Assembly: GCF_900105495.1 (NCBI RefSeq)
Contig: NZ_FNTF01000002.1
Location: 3,960,501-4,024,500, forward strand
Length of the DNA stretch: 64,000 nucleotides
Source: Pseudomonas frederiksbergensis
GTDB taxonomy: Bacteria; Pseudomonadota; Gammaproteobacteria; Pseudomonadales; Pseudomonadaceae
Direction of reading: 5' to 3'
Below, piece after piece: positions 24,071 through 32,416 of this stretch (within the stretch, counting starts at the first letter, position 1; the number at the start of each line of letters is the position of its first letter). The notes under the pieces are model-generated. The model was not told the DNA's origin. It worked only from the letters and a program-made list of their open reading frames with translations, and made no database searches. Position numbers and translations under genes: made by a program.

Positions 24071-25546
24071 TCAGTTGGCGAGTACTCGTTCGAGGGTTGT
24101 TGTCACGCCGGCATCGCGCAAGCTGTTACAGCACCACTCAAACGCTGCCACAAACTCGGGCGAATGCGGGATCGCCGTTCCAAAAATCTCCTCAACCGCC
24201 AGCAACCGCTGCGTGATCAACGCATCATCCGCCACCAACGCCTGACAGAATTCCGCCCGTGGGTCAGGAACGCTGTAGGTCTGGCCATTCTCGTCCACGC
24301 CCTTCAAATACAATGCCCAAGCCGCTACTACCAACGCCGCCCGTTTGGTCTCCTGCCCATCCGCAATCAATCGATTGATCGTCGGCACCGTGAACTTGGG
24401 AAACTTCGACGAACCGTCCGAACACACGCGCTCCAGTTGATCGGCAATCGCCTGGTTGGAGAAGCGCGCCTCCAGGGTGTTCTTGTACTCGGTCAGGTCA
24501 ATCCCCGGCACGGGTGACAGTTGCGGGGTCACGTCCAGGTCCATGTAGGCACGCATGTAGCGCACGAACAGCGGGTCGTTCATGGTTTCGTGAACGAAAC
24601 GGTAACCCTTCAAGAACCCCAGGTAAGTGAGGGCGAGGTGACTGCCGTTGAGCAGTTTGATCTTCATCTCTTCATAAGGCGTGACGTCGTCAGTGAACTG
24701 CACGCCGACCTTTTCCCAGGCCGGCCGACCATTGACGAACTTGTCTTCCAGCACCCATTGCACAAACGGTTCGCAAACCACCGGCCAGGCATCGTCGATA
24801 GCGTGTTTATCGTGCAGTTGCAGCTTGTGTTCGGTGCTGGTCATCGGCGTGATGCGGTCGACCATCGCGTTCGGAAAACTGACATTTCTAGCGATCCAGT
24901 CCCGCAGATCGACATCGCGCAGGGCGGCGAACGCCAGTAACGCTTTGCGCGTGACTGAGCCGTTGTGCGGCAGGTTATCGCAGGACATCAAGGTGAACGC
25001 GGGCGTGCCGGCTGCACGGCGTTTAGCCAGCGCGGCACAGAGGAAACCGAACACGGTTTTCGGTGTGTTTGGGTGTGCCAGATCGTGCTGGATTTGCGGC
25101 AGCTGGGCCATGAACTCGCCGGTGCTGTCGTCGATGCAGTAGCCGCCTTCGGTAATGGTCAGCGAAACGATACGGATCTCGGGGCTGGCGAGTTTGTCGA
25201 TCAGTGCTTGTGCGCCGTCTTCAGCCAACAGCATGTCGCGAATCGCACCGATCACTCGAACTTCGGTGTCGTCGGTATCGCCCAGCTCGAACAGGGTGAA
25301 CAGGTAGTCCTGCTCTTTGAGATCGTCCCGGGCGCGGCGGTCTTCGGCGCGCAGGCCGACACCGCAAATCGCCCAGTCCAGACCTTCGCCGGCATTCATC
25401 AACGCATCGGTGTAATACGCCTGATGCGCCCGGTGGAAACCGCCGACGCCGATGTGCGCGATGCCTTGGCGAGTGTCGCTCAGGGTATAGGCCGGCAGGA
25501 TCACCTCAGGGGCGAGGCGGTTGAGGTTGTGTTTATTGAGTTTCAT
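24071..25546 (-). CDS. mtlD: Mannitol 2-dehydrogenase (polyol dehydrogenase)
   Basis: 491-residue NAD-dependent long-chain polyol dehydrogenase that oxidises mannitol and related polyols (arabitol, sorbitol) to ketoses. Signatures: the Rossmann start IAHIGVGGFHRAHQAYY, SLTITEGGYCIDDS, FPNAMVDRITPMT, and the catalytic region KIKLLNGSHLALTYLGFLKGY with the family Lys and His. The start is ambiguous by one codon (GTG 25549 followed by ATG 25546); ATG is chosen. Its gap to mtlK is 15 bp. Confidence 0.95.
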   Translation of the reverse strand: MKLNKHNLNRLAPEVILPAYTLSDTRQGIAHIGVGGFHRAHQAYYTDALMNAGEGLDWAICGVGLRAEDRRARDDLKEQDYLFTLFELGDTDDTEVRVIGAIRDMLLAEDGAQALIDKLASPEIRIVSLTITEGGYCIDDSTGEFMAQLPQIQHDLAHPNTPKTVFGFLCAALAKRRAAGTPAFTLMSCDNLPHNGSVTRKALLAFAALRDVDLRDWIARNVSFPNAMVDRITPMTSTEHKLQLHDKHAIDDAWPVVCEPFVQWVLEDKFVNGRPAWEKVGVQFTDDVTPYEEMKIKLLNGSHLALTYLGFLKGYRFVHETMNDPLFVRYMRAYMDLDVTPQLSPVPGIDLTEYKNTLEARFSNQAIADQLERVCSDGSSKFPKFTVPTINRLIADGQETKRAALVVAAWALYLKGVDENGQTYSVPDPRAEFCQALVADDALITQRLLAVEEIFGTAIPHSPEFVAAFEWCCNSLRDAGVTTTLERVLAN

Positions 25547-25561
25547 CACAAGGTCTCGAAA

Positions 25562-26665
25562 TCAGGCTGCAGCGCGCAACGGGCGGGTCAACGCCACGCC
25601 GTCGGCATCGAATAAATGGCAGTGTTCGGCGTCCAGATGCAGGCTCAGCGACTCGCCATAACGGCTGGCCAGGTCGCCGCGAACGCGCATGGTCAGGGCT
25701 TCGCCGGACGAGGTCACCACGTGGCAAAAGGTGTCGCTGCCCAGGCGTTCACTGACGTCGGCGGTGACCTGCAAGGTGCAGTCGCCGGTCTGCGCGAGAT
25801 TCAGATGCTCCGGGCGAATGCCCAGGGTCACCGCACCGCCGACGCTCAGGTTGGCACCGCTCAGTGGCAAGGTGATGCGGGTGCCGGCGTCCAGCAGCAC
25901 TTCGCAGCGCTGGCTTTCGACGCGGGTGACTTTACCCTTGAGGAAGCCCATTTTCGGCGTGCCGAGGAACCCGGCGACAAACAGGTTGGCCGGTTGGTGA
26001 TACAGGTCCAGCGGCGAGCCGACTTGTTCGACTTTGCCGCCATTGAGTACCACGACTTTGTCGGCCATGGTCATGGCTTCGACCTGGTCGTGGGTCACGT
26101 AGATCATCGTGGCTTTGAGTTCTTTGTGCAGGCGCAGCAGTTCCAGGCGCATCTGCACCCGCAGGGCGGCGTCGAGGTTGGACAGTGGCTCATCGAACAG
26201 GAAGATCTTCGGATTGCGCACGATGGCTCGGCCGATGGCCACGCGCTGACGCTGACCGCCGGACAACTGTTTCGGTTTACGTTCGAGCATTGGCCCCAGT
26301 TCGAGGATGCGCGCCGCTTCGCCGACTTTCTTCTCGACCTCGGCTTTCGGTACGCCCGCCAGGTCGAGGGCAAACGACATGTTTTTGCGCACGCTCATGT
26401 GTGGGTACAGGGCGTAGGTCTGGAACACCATCGCCAGGTCGCGCTTGGCCGGGCTGACTTCGGTGATGTCGCGGCCATCGAGTTCGATGGTGCCGCCGCT
26501 GACTTCTTCCAGGCCGGCGATCAGGCGCAGCAGGGTGGATTTGCCGCAGCCCGACGGGCCGACGAACACCACGAACTCGCGGTCGTTCACTTCCAGGTCG
26601 ATGCCTTTGATGATGGAAAAGCCTTCGAAGCCTTTTTGCAGATTCTTGATTTTCAGGTTGGCCAT
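25562..26665 (-). CDS. mtlK: Mannitol/polyol ABC transporter ATPase MtlK
   Basis: 367-residue MalK/UgpC-type ATPase. Walker [10 protein letters not shown] (residues 36-44), Q-loop [14 protein letters not shown], signature [15 protein letters not shown], Walker [15 protein letters not shown] and switch His in YVTHDQ are all intact. The C-terminal OB-fold (residues 240-360) includes [10 protein letters not shown]. It energises MtlF/MtlG. GGAGG nine bases upstream of the ATG is a good site. A REP element fills the 164-bp gap to mtlG. Confidence 0.95.
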   Translation of the reverse strand: MANLKIKNLQKGFEGFSIIKGIDLEVNDREFVVFVGPSGCGKSTLLRLIAGLEEVSGGTIELDGRDITEVSPAKRDLAMVFQTYALYPHMSVRKNMSFALDLAGVPKAEVEKKVGEAARILELGPMLERKPKQLSGGQRQRVAIGRAIVRNPKIFLFDEPLSNLDAALRVQMRLELLRLHKELKATMIYVTHDQVEAMTMADKVVVLNGGKVEQVGSPLDLYHQPANLFVAGFLGTPKMGFLKGKVTRVESQRCEVLLDAGTRITLPLSGANLSVGGAVTLGIRPEHLNLAQTGDCTLQVTADVSERLGSDTFCHVVTSSGEALTMRVRGDLASRYGESLSLHLDAEHCHLFDADGVALTRPLRAAA

Positions 26666-26714
26666 GATGATGGGCCTCCACTTGTTGTTATTCAGTTGAG
26701 CCGTGTGGGCTTTT

Positions 26715-26806
26715 CTGTAGGAGTGAGTCTGTTCGCGATGAGGCCGTGTCAGTCGACATCACTGTTGAATGACATTCCGCCATCGCGAGCAGGCTCGCTC
26801 CTACAG
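26715..26806. repeat. REP pair between mtlK and mtlG
   Basis: CTGTAGGAGTGAGTCTGTTC pairs imperfectly with the inverted GAGCAGGCTCGCTCCTACAG at the other end. The loop contains GTGTCAGTCGACATCACTG and TTGAATGA, which is almost identical to the loop of the element at 30329-30419, so the two are copies of one composite element. Confidence 0.88.
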
Positions 26807-26829
26807 TGGTCGCATTGAGTCGGCGATCT

Positions 26830-27660
26830 TCATTTCACGGCGCCGAACGACAGGCCGCGGACCAATTGTTTCTGGCTGATCCAGCCGAAGATCAGGATCG
26901 GTGCGCAAGCCAGGGTCGACACCGCCGACAACTTGGCCCAGAACAGACCTTCGGGACTTGAGTAGGAGGCAATCAACGCAGTGAGCGGCGCGGCTTTCGA
27001 CGAGGTCAGGTTCAGCGACCAGAATGCCTCGTTCCAGCACAGGATCAGCGACAGCAAAACCGTCGATGCCAGGCCGCCCTTGGCGATCGGCAGCAGCACC
27101 CGGACCATCTCCTGCCACAACGTGGCACCGTCGAGGCGCGCGGCTTCGAGGATGTCCTTGGGGATGTCCTTGAAGTAGGTGTAAATCATCCAGACCACGA
27201 TCGGCAGGTTGATCAGCGTGTAGATCACGATCAGCGCGATGCGCGTGTCGAGCAGGCCGAAACTCTTGGCCAGCAGGTAGATCGGCATCAGCACGCCCAC
27301 CGGTGGCAGCATCTTGGTGGAGAGCATCCACAGCAGCGTACCCTTGGTGCGCTGGGTTTCGTAGAACGCCATCGAGTACGCCGCCGGCACCGCGATCAGC
27401 AGGCTCAGGGCCGTAGCGCTGAACGAAATCACCACCGAGTTCCAGGCGAAGCTGAAGTAATCGCTGCGCTCGTTGATGTGCAGGTAGTTCTCCAGCGTCG
27501 GCGTGAAGAGGAACTGCGGCGGCGTGGCGAACGCGTCGATTTCGGTTTTGAAACTGGTCATCACCATCCAGAAGATCGGGAAGAAGATCAGGATCGCGAT
27601 GGCCCAGGCCAGGGTGCCGAGCAGCAGGCTTTGCAGACGGCGGGATTGTTGAAGGGTCAT
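26830..27660 (-). CDS. mtlG: Mannitol/polyol ABC transporter permease MtlG
   Basis: 276-residue MalG-type inner-membrane permease with six hydrophobic helices. The coupling helix carries the EAA motif EAARLDGATLWQEMVRVLLP, which contacts MtlK. The N-terminal helix ILIFFPIFWMVMTSFKTE is followed by the large periplasmic loop typical of CUT1 permeases. GAGG lies upstream of the ATG. The gap to mtlF is 10 bp, so the two are cotranscribed. Confidence 0.95.
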   Translation of the reverse strand: MTLQQSRRLQSLLLGTLAWAIAILIFFPIFWMVMTSFKTEIDAFATPPQFLFTPTLENYLHINERSDYFSFAWNSVVISFSATALSLLIAVPAAYSMAFYETQRTKGTLLWMLSTKMLPPVGVLMPIYLLAKSFGLLDTRIALIVIYTLINLPIVVWMIYTYFKDIPKDILEAARLDGATLWQEMVRVLLPIAKGGLASTVLLSLILCWNEAFWSLNLTSSKAAPLTALIASYSSPEGLFWAKLSAVSTLACAPILIFGWISQKQLVRGLSFGAVK

Positions 27661-27670
27661 GGCGCAGGCC

Positions 27671-28597
27671 TCAGGCTTTGTCTGTCAGGTTTTTGCCGAT
27701 CATGCGCACCAGCACGATGGCTGCGATGTTGGCGATCACCACCGCGATCAAACCGCCGGCGGACGCCATGCCGACGTCGAACTGCACCAGCGCCTGGTTG
27801 TAGATCAGGTAGGCGAGGTTGGTCGAGGCGTAGCCGGGGCCGCCGTTGGTGGTGGTGAAGATTTCGGCGAACACCGAGAGCAGGAAGATGGTTTCGATCA
27901 TCACCACCACGGCAATCGGCCGTGCCAGGTGCGGCAGGGTCAGGTGCCAGAAAATCGCGATCGGCCCGGCACCGTCGAGGCGCGCGGCTTCCTTTTGTTC
28001 CTGGTCGAGGGACTGCATGGCAGTCATCAGGATCAGGATCGCGAACGGCAGCCATTGCCAGGACACGATGATGATGATCGACAGCAGCGGGTAGTGCGCC
28101 AGCCAGTCCACCGGTTGCGCGCCGAACAGCTTCCAGACATAGGCGAGAATCCCCGACACCGGATGGAAAATCAGGTTCTTCCAGATCAGCGCGCCGACGG
28201 TGGGCATGATGAAAAACGGCGAGATCAGCATCACCCGTACGATGCCGCGACCGAGGAATTCACTGGCCTCCAGCAGCGCACTGATCAACACGCCGAACAC
28301 CACGCTGATCAGCAGCACGCTGCCGACCAGCAACAAGGTGTTGGTGGCGCCGGGTATGAAGCCCGAGTCGCTGAGGAAGTAGCTGAAGTTCTCAAGCCCG
28401 ACGAACTCGTTTTCACCAGGGTAGAGCAGGTTGTAGCGGATCAGCGAAAAGTAAACGGTCATGCCCAGCGGCACGATCATCCACAGCAGCAACAACGCCA
28501 CCGAGGGACTGACCAGGAACCAGCCGGGATTGGCCAACCGGCTTTTACGCACCGGTTGGGAAATGTCCATGTGAGCTTTGGCAGTTGAAATATTCAT
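27671..28597 (-). CDS. mtlF: Mannitol/polyol ABC transporter permease MtlF
   Basis: 308-residue MalF-type permease with six helices after a polar N-terminus. The EAA motif reads KEAARLDGAGPIAIFWHLTL. FTTTNGGPGYASTNLAYLIY is a typical CUT1 MalF-like segment. The start is uncertain: 28597 (MNISTAKAH) is chosen, with 28570 (MDISQPV) also possible; neither has a clear Shine-Dalgarno. A REP element lies between it and mtlE, which could raise mtlE message over mtlF by blocking 3' decay. Confidence 0.93.
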   Translation of the reverse strand: MNISTAKAHMDISQPVRKSRLANPGWFLVSPSVALLLLWMIVPLGMTVYFSLIRYNLLYPGENEFVGLENFSYFLSDSGFIPGATNTLLLVGSVLLISVVFGVLISALLEASEFLGRGIVRVMLISPFFIMPTVGALIWKNLIFHPVSGILAYVWKLFGAQPVDWLAHYPLLSIIIIVSWQWLPFAILILMTAMQSLDQEQKEAARLDGAGPIAIFWHLTLPHLARPIAVVVMIETIFLLSVFAEIFTTTNGGPGYASTNLAYLIYNQALVQFDVGMASAGGLIAVVIANIAAIVLVRMIGKNLTDKA

Positions 28598-28640
28598 GGC
28601 GATAGAACCGATTAAGAACAGACAAATGAAGATCAACTAT

Positions 28641-28762
28641 GGGAGCGGGCTTGTGGGCGAGGGAGCTTGCTCCCGCTGGGGCGCGAAGCGGCCCCAAAAG
28701 CTTTGCGACTGCTGCGCAGTCGAGCGGGAGCAAGCTCCCACGCCACACAAGCAGTTCCCACA
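28641..28762. repeat. REP element between mtlE and mtlF
   Basis: GGGAGCTTGCTCCCGCT (28661-28677) and AGCGGGAGCAAGCTCCC (28723-28739) are exact reverse complements; inner units GGGGCGCGAAGCGGCCCC and GACTGCTGCGCAGTC are also palindromic, making a long branched hairpin in RNA. Confidence 0.88.
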
Positions 28763-28775
28763 TTGGTAGCGGGGG

Positions 28776-30086
28776 TTACTTGGGATAACCGGCGCGCTTC
28801 ATTTCACGTTCGGTGGTTGACTGGGCAGCGGTCAGCGCCTGGTCGACCGTGGTCTGGCCGATCAGCGCTGCCGAGAACAATTTGCCGACCTGGGTGCCCA
28901 CGGCCTGGAATTCAGGAATGGTCACCAACTGAATGCCGATATAGGGCACGGGCTTGAGGGTCGGCTTGCTCGGATCCGCGGCTTTCAGCGATTCAAGAGT
29001 CACCTTGGCGAACGGCGCAGCCTTCATGTAGGCATCGCTGTACGTCGATGCGCGGGTACCTGGCGGCACGTTGGCAATGCCGTCTTTCTCGGCAACCAAC
29101 GCTCCGTATTCCTTGGAAGTGGCCCAGGCGCTGAAGGTTTTCGCCGCGTCCTTGGCCTTGGAACTGGTCGGAATTGCCAGCGCCCAGGAATACAACCAGG
29201 CTGAACCCTTATCGGTAGTCTCGTGCGGTGCGTAGGTGAAACCGACGTGGTCACTCACCTTGCTTTGGGTCTTGTCAGTAACGAAGGAGCCGGCGACGCT
29301 GGCATCCACCCAGATCGCGCATTTGCCGCTGTTGAACAGCGCGAGGTTTTCATTGAAACCGTTGCTCGATGCGCCCGGCGGACCGGATTTCTTCATAGTG
29401 TCGACGTAGAAGTTCAGCGCGTTTTTCCACTCGGGGCTGGTGAATTCCGGCTTCCATTGCTCATCGAACCAGCGCGCACCATAGGCATTGGCGACGGTGG
29501 TGATCAGCGCCATGTTCTCGCCCCAACCGGCCTTGCCGCGCAGGCAGATGCCGTACTGTTCTTTATCCTTATTGGTGAGTTTGCCGGCGAATTCGCTGAT
29601 TTGGGTCCAGGTCGGGTGCTCGGGCATGGTCAGCCCGGCTTCCTTGAACAGGTCGGTGCGGTAATAGGTGATGGAGCTTTCGGCGTAGAAGGGCAAAGCG
29701 TACAGCGAGCCCTTGACCGACAAGCCTTCACGCACCGATGGGAACACGTCGTCGAGGGCATAACTGGCCGGCAAGTCCTTCATTGGCTCCAGCCAGCCTT
29801 TGCCGCCCCAGAGTGCGGCTTCGTACATGCCAATGGTCAGAACATCGAACTGTCCGCCCTGGGTTGCGATGTCGGTGGTCAGGCGTTGGCGCAGGACGTT
29901 TTCTTCCAGCACCACCCAATTGAGCTTGATGTCCGGATGCTCGGCCTCGAAGGTTTTCGAGAGTTTTTGCATGCGGATCATGTCGCTGTTGTTGACGGTG
30001 GCGATGGTCAGGGTCTGGGCGCCGAGGCTGACGCTGCTGAGGGTCATGCAGGTAAGGGCAAGCAGAGCTTTTACAGAAGGTTGCAT
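28776..30086 (-). CDS. mtlE: Mannitol/polyol ABC transporter substrate-binding protein MtlE
   Basis: 436-residue periplasmic sugar-binding protein (family 1 extracellular solute-binding). Signal peptide residues 1-23 (...TLSSVSLGAQT). MalE-like features: LSKTFEAEHPDIKLNWVVLE, FDVLTIGMYEAALWGGKGWL, and GKCAIWVDASVAGSF. An AAGGAG site eight bases upstream of the ATG and its place as the first gene of mtlEFGKDYZ mark it as the main regulated gene. The promoter region is 30087-30330. Confidence 0.95.
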   Translation of the reverse strand: MQPSVKALLALTCMTLSSVSLGAQTLTIATVNNSDMIRMQKLSKTFEAEHPDIKLNWVVLEENVLRQRLTTDIATQGGQFDVLTIGMYEAALWGGKGWLEPMKDLPASYALDDVFPSVREGLSVKGSLYALPFYAESSITYYRTDLFKEAGLTMPEHPTWTQISEFAGKLTNKDKEQYGICLRGKAGWGENMALITTVANAYGARWFDEQWKPEFTSPEWKNALNFYVDTMKKSGPPGASSNGFNENLALFNSGKCAIWVDASVAGSFVTDKTQSKVSDHVGFTYAPHETTDKGSAWLYSWALAIPTSSKAKDAAKTFSAWATSKEYGALVAEKDGIANVPPGTRASTYSDAYMKAAPFAKVTLESLKAADPSKPTLKPVPYIGIQLVTIPEFQAVGTQVGKLFSAALIGQTTVDQALTAAQSTTEREMKRAGYPK

Positions 30087-30328
30087 CGTGCACTCCTTTT
30101 CTGCACCCGGCGGGTTACAGAAGGACAGTTATTGTTTTTGTGTCTTCCTGCGGGGGGAAGAATGTGCACTGATTACAGCCTTCAATTGATGACGTGACAA
30201 ATCATCCATCGCACTTGAATCGATACTATTTTGCACTGGACTTTGAGGGGGGAGGTGCAGGGAACGGGTTTTCAGCAGTTAACGCCTATTGAATCCGTAC
30301 AGGTTTCAGTGTGAAAACAGGTCTTAAC
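30087..30328 (-). promoter_or_regulatory. mtlE promoter region with repeated GCACT half-sites
   Basis: This gap drives the mtl operon leftwards. GCACT (AGTGC on the mtl strand) occurs at 30166-30170, 30211-30215 and 30233-30237. The last two are 22 bp apart, two helical turns, in a context of AGTGCAAAA and AGTGCGATG. This spacing and direct orientation fit an AraC-type activator such as MtlR. The -10/-35 elements are not obvious, as expected for an activated promoter. Confidence 0.45.
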
Positions 30329-30419
30329 CTGTGGGAGCGAGCCTGCTCGCGATGACTTCGTGTCAGTCAACATCACTGTTGAATGATCCACCCTTTCGCG
30401 AGCAGGCTCGCTCCCTCAG
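30329..30419. repeat. REP pair between mtlR and mtlE
   Basis: CTGTGGGAGCGAGCCTGCTC and the inverted GCGAGCAGGCTCGCTCCCTC flank a loop with GTGTCAGTCAACATCACTG and TTGAATGA, matching the loop of 26715-26806. It ends 10 bp after the mtlR stop. Confidence 0.88.
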
Positions 30420-30429
30420 GGATTTGTAT

Positions 30430-31335
30430 TTACCCAAGGTTTTGTTCGGTCAACCGCTGCACCGCCAACCGCCGGTAATGCGAGGGCGTCATGCCCTTGA
30501 GTTGCTGAAAGCGCCGATTGAAGTTGGAAATATTGTTGAAGCCCGACTCGAAGCACACATCGGTCACCGGTTTGTTGCCATCGGCCAGCAACTCGCAGGA
30601 TTTGCTGATCCGCAGGCGATTGACGAATTCGATGAAGCAGCGGCCGGTGGCTTGTTTAAACACTCGACTGAAATAAGTCGGCTTCATGCCCAAGTGCTCG
30701 GCGACTTCTTCCAGCGGCAGTTCCCGAGCGTAATGCGCGAAGATGTAATCCACCGCCCGGTTGGTGCGATCGATATTGTGCTCGTCGGCCAATTGCGGTG
30801 TCGTGGCTCCGGACAGCAACTGAAAATCGTCAGAGGCGGCCAGCAACTCCAGCAGAATGAAAAAGTGCCCGAGACGCGTCACGCCTTGGGTATCGGCGAT
30901 ACGCTGCATCAAGGTCATGGCCTGGCGGATGGTGCGCTTGCAGCGAAACTCGATGCCGTACTGGGCGCGCTCCAACAGTGGCGCCAGTGCCTTGAGCTCG
31001 GCAAACACCAAGTGGCCGCTGTCGAACAACTCGTCCGTGAAATTGACCAGCATGTCGCGCTTGGGCACCACTTCGTCTTCGGCCACCTGGCTGATCCAGT
31101 TGTGGGGCAGGTTGGGGCCGGTGAGGAACAGCGATTCCGGATAGAAATTACCGATGTAGTCACCGATGAACACTTTGCCGGAACTGGCGACGATCAGGTG
31201 CAGTTCGTATTCCTTGTGAAAATGCCAACGCACCAGCGGGCAAGGGAATCCGTGCTGACGGTAGATGATGGACAACCCGTTGTGGTCGTCCATCAATTCG
31301 TAGGAGGGGTCTGTCACGCGGGCTGTTCGAGTCAT
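30430..31335 (-). CDS. mtlR: AraC-family activator of the mannitol operon, MtlR
   Basis: 301-residue regulator. An N-terminal cupin-like sensing domain (residues 15-110; WHFHKEYELHLIVASSGKVF) is followed by two helix-turn-helix units in residues 195-295: LPLEEVAEHLGMKPTYFSRVFKQATG and VCFESGFNNISNFNRRFQQLKGMTPSHYR. It lies directly upstream of mtlE on the same strand, as in the known P. fluorescens cluster where MtlR activates mtlE in response to mannitol, sorbitol or arabitol. The ribosome site is weak. Confidence 0.92.
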   Translation of the reverse strand: MTRTARVTDPSYELMDDHNGLSIIYRQHGFPCPLVRWHFHKEYELHLIVASSGKVFIGDYIGNFYPESLFLTGPNLPHNWISQVAEDEVVPKRDMLVNFTDELFDSGHLVFAELKALAPLLERAQYGIEFRCKRTIRQAMTLMQRIADTQGVTRLGHFFILLELLAASDDFQLLSGATTPQLADEHNIDRTNRAVDYIFAHYARELPLEEVAEHLGMKPTYFSRVFKQATGRCFIEFVNRLRISKSCELLADGNKPVTDVCFESGFNNISNFNRRFQQLKGMTPSHYRRLAVQRLTEQNLG

Positions 31336-31413
31336 GTCAGGATGCTTTTCTTGTTATCGCTGCTCGATCATGCCTCTTTTGGCGCCTTCTGTGCCAGCCT
31401 GCCACGACTTTGC

Positions 31414-32277
31414 CTAACGGGGGACCCGATCGCGCGCTTTCATCAGGTTTACCGTTCGGCAATAAGAGACGATGTTGGACTCTTCAATAAAATCGACGTT
31501 GATGATGTTGCATTTTGACGCCCAGTCGCTGTTATTCGGATCGAACCAGGAATTAAGCTCGTCATGAATATCCACGGGGCCACCGAGCGCGCTGTAACTG
31601 GTGGCGGAAAGTGACCACGGTGCCCCTGTGCCCGGCGGGTATTTCAGTACATTAATAATGTGCTGCTTCAAATCAGCGACATTGGTGATACCGCTGCCAG
31701 ACCATTTGTGCCTGATCTGTTCGTGAAATACAGTTCGATCAAGAGCACTGTGCCATGGGGTCGCGATCAGTATTCTTTGCAGTGGGCTGATTTGCTTGAG
31801 TCTCTCAAGGCTCAGGCTCTGGTTTTGGACAGGAATCATCCGATGGTCGATAAATCTCAACATCATGTCGTTGAAGTATTTGAAATCAAATGGATGCTCG
31901 CCATTCTTGAGTTGGTGAAAGTCCACAATGACAAACTCATCCGGGTTTTCCGTAAGAAATCTATTTAGGTCGGTTATCAGTTCGCCCAGCGTGCGGTTAG
32001 AGCGATGACTGTCATGTGTAAATATGAATTTTCCTAACCCTGGGGCAGTGGCGTCATAAATCAGACGGGCGTCAAGTGCTCGGGACCCATGACACAGTTG
32101 GCTATAGAACGACTTATGCTGACAAGCCACCCAGTGCGGGGGAGGGCCGAACAAAGGCCAGGGCGCTTTCCAGTCGCAGCCAGCGTTATGAGTGCCAGGC
32201 AGAGTCAGTTCGCTGAGCGATAAAGTGTTAATGGCTGGCGTGGCGGACATCCAGTTGTTATTGGCGTAGTTGCTCAT
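31414..32277 (-). CDS. PI-PLC X-domain phosphodiesterase-like protein
   Basis: 287-residue protein of the bacterial phosphatidylinositol-specific phospholipase C fold. Catalytic features: LPGTHNAG with His30, RALDARL with Asp69, and FTHDSHR with His88, the two His acting as acid and base; EFVIVDFHQLKNGEH follows. There is no signal peptide (MSNYANNNWMSATPA), unlike secreted Bacillus enzymes, so export would need another route. AAGGATG precedes the ATG. It is the last gene of an AT-richer block with a glycosyltransferase and a toxin-like gene. The substrate (phosphoinositide or GPI-like) is inferred only from the family. Confidence 0.82.
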   Translation of the reverse strand: MSNYANNNWMSATPAINTLSLSELTLPGTHNAGCDWKAPWPLFGPPPHWVACQHKSFYSQLCHGSRALDARLIYDATAPGLGKFIFTHDSHRSNRTLGELITDLNRFLTENPDEFVIVDFHQLKNGEHPFDFKYFNDMMLRFIDHRMIPVQNQSLSLERLKQISPLQRILIATPWHSALDRTVFHEQIRHKWSGSGITNVADLKQHIINVLKYPPGTGAPWSLSATSYSALGGPVDIHDELNSWFDPNNSDWASKCNIINVDFIEESNIVSYCRTVNLMKARDRVPR

Positions 32278-32416
32278 TTAATGCATCCTTGCATTAATTT
32301 ATAAGAAGAGTTGAGGGTGCCGAACTTAAACAAGTCTGGCTGAATATTTATAAGGTTGAGTGCTGGATTTGGTCAATAACAGTGATAATGCAAAATATTT
32401 GTTGTTGGTATAAGTT

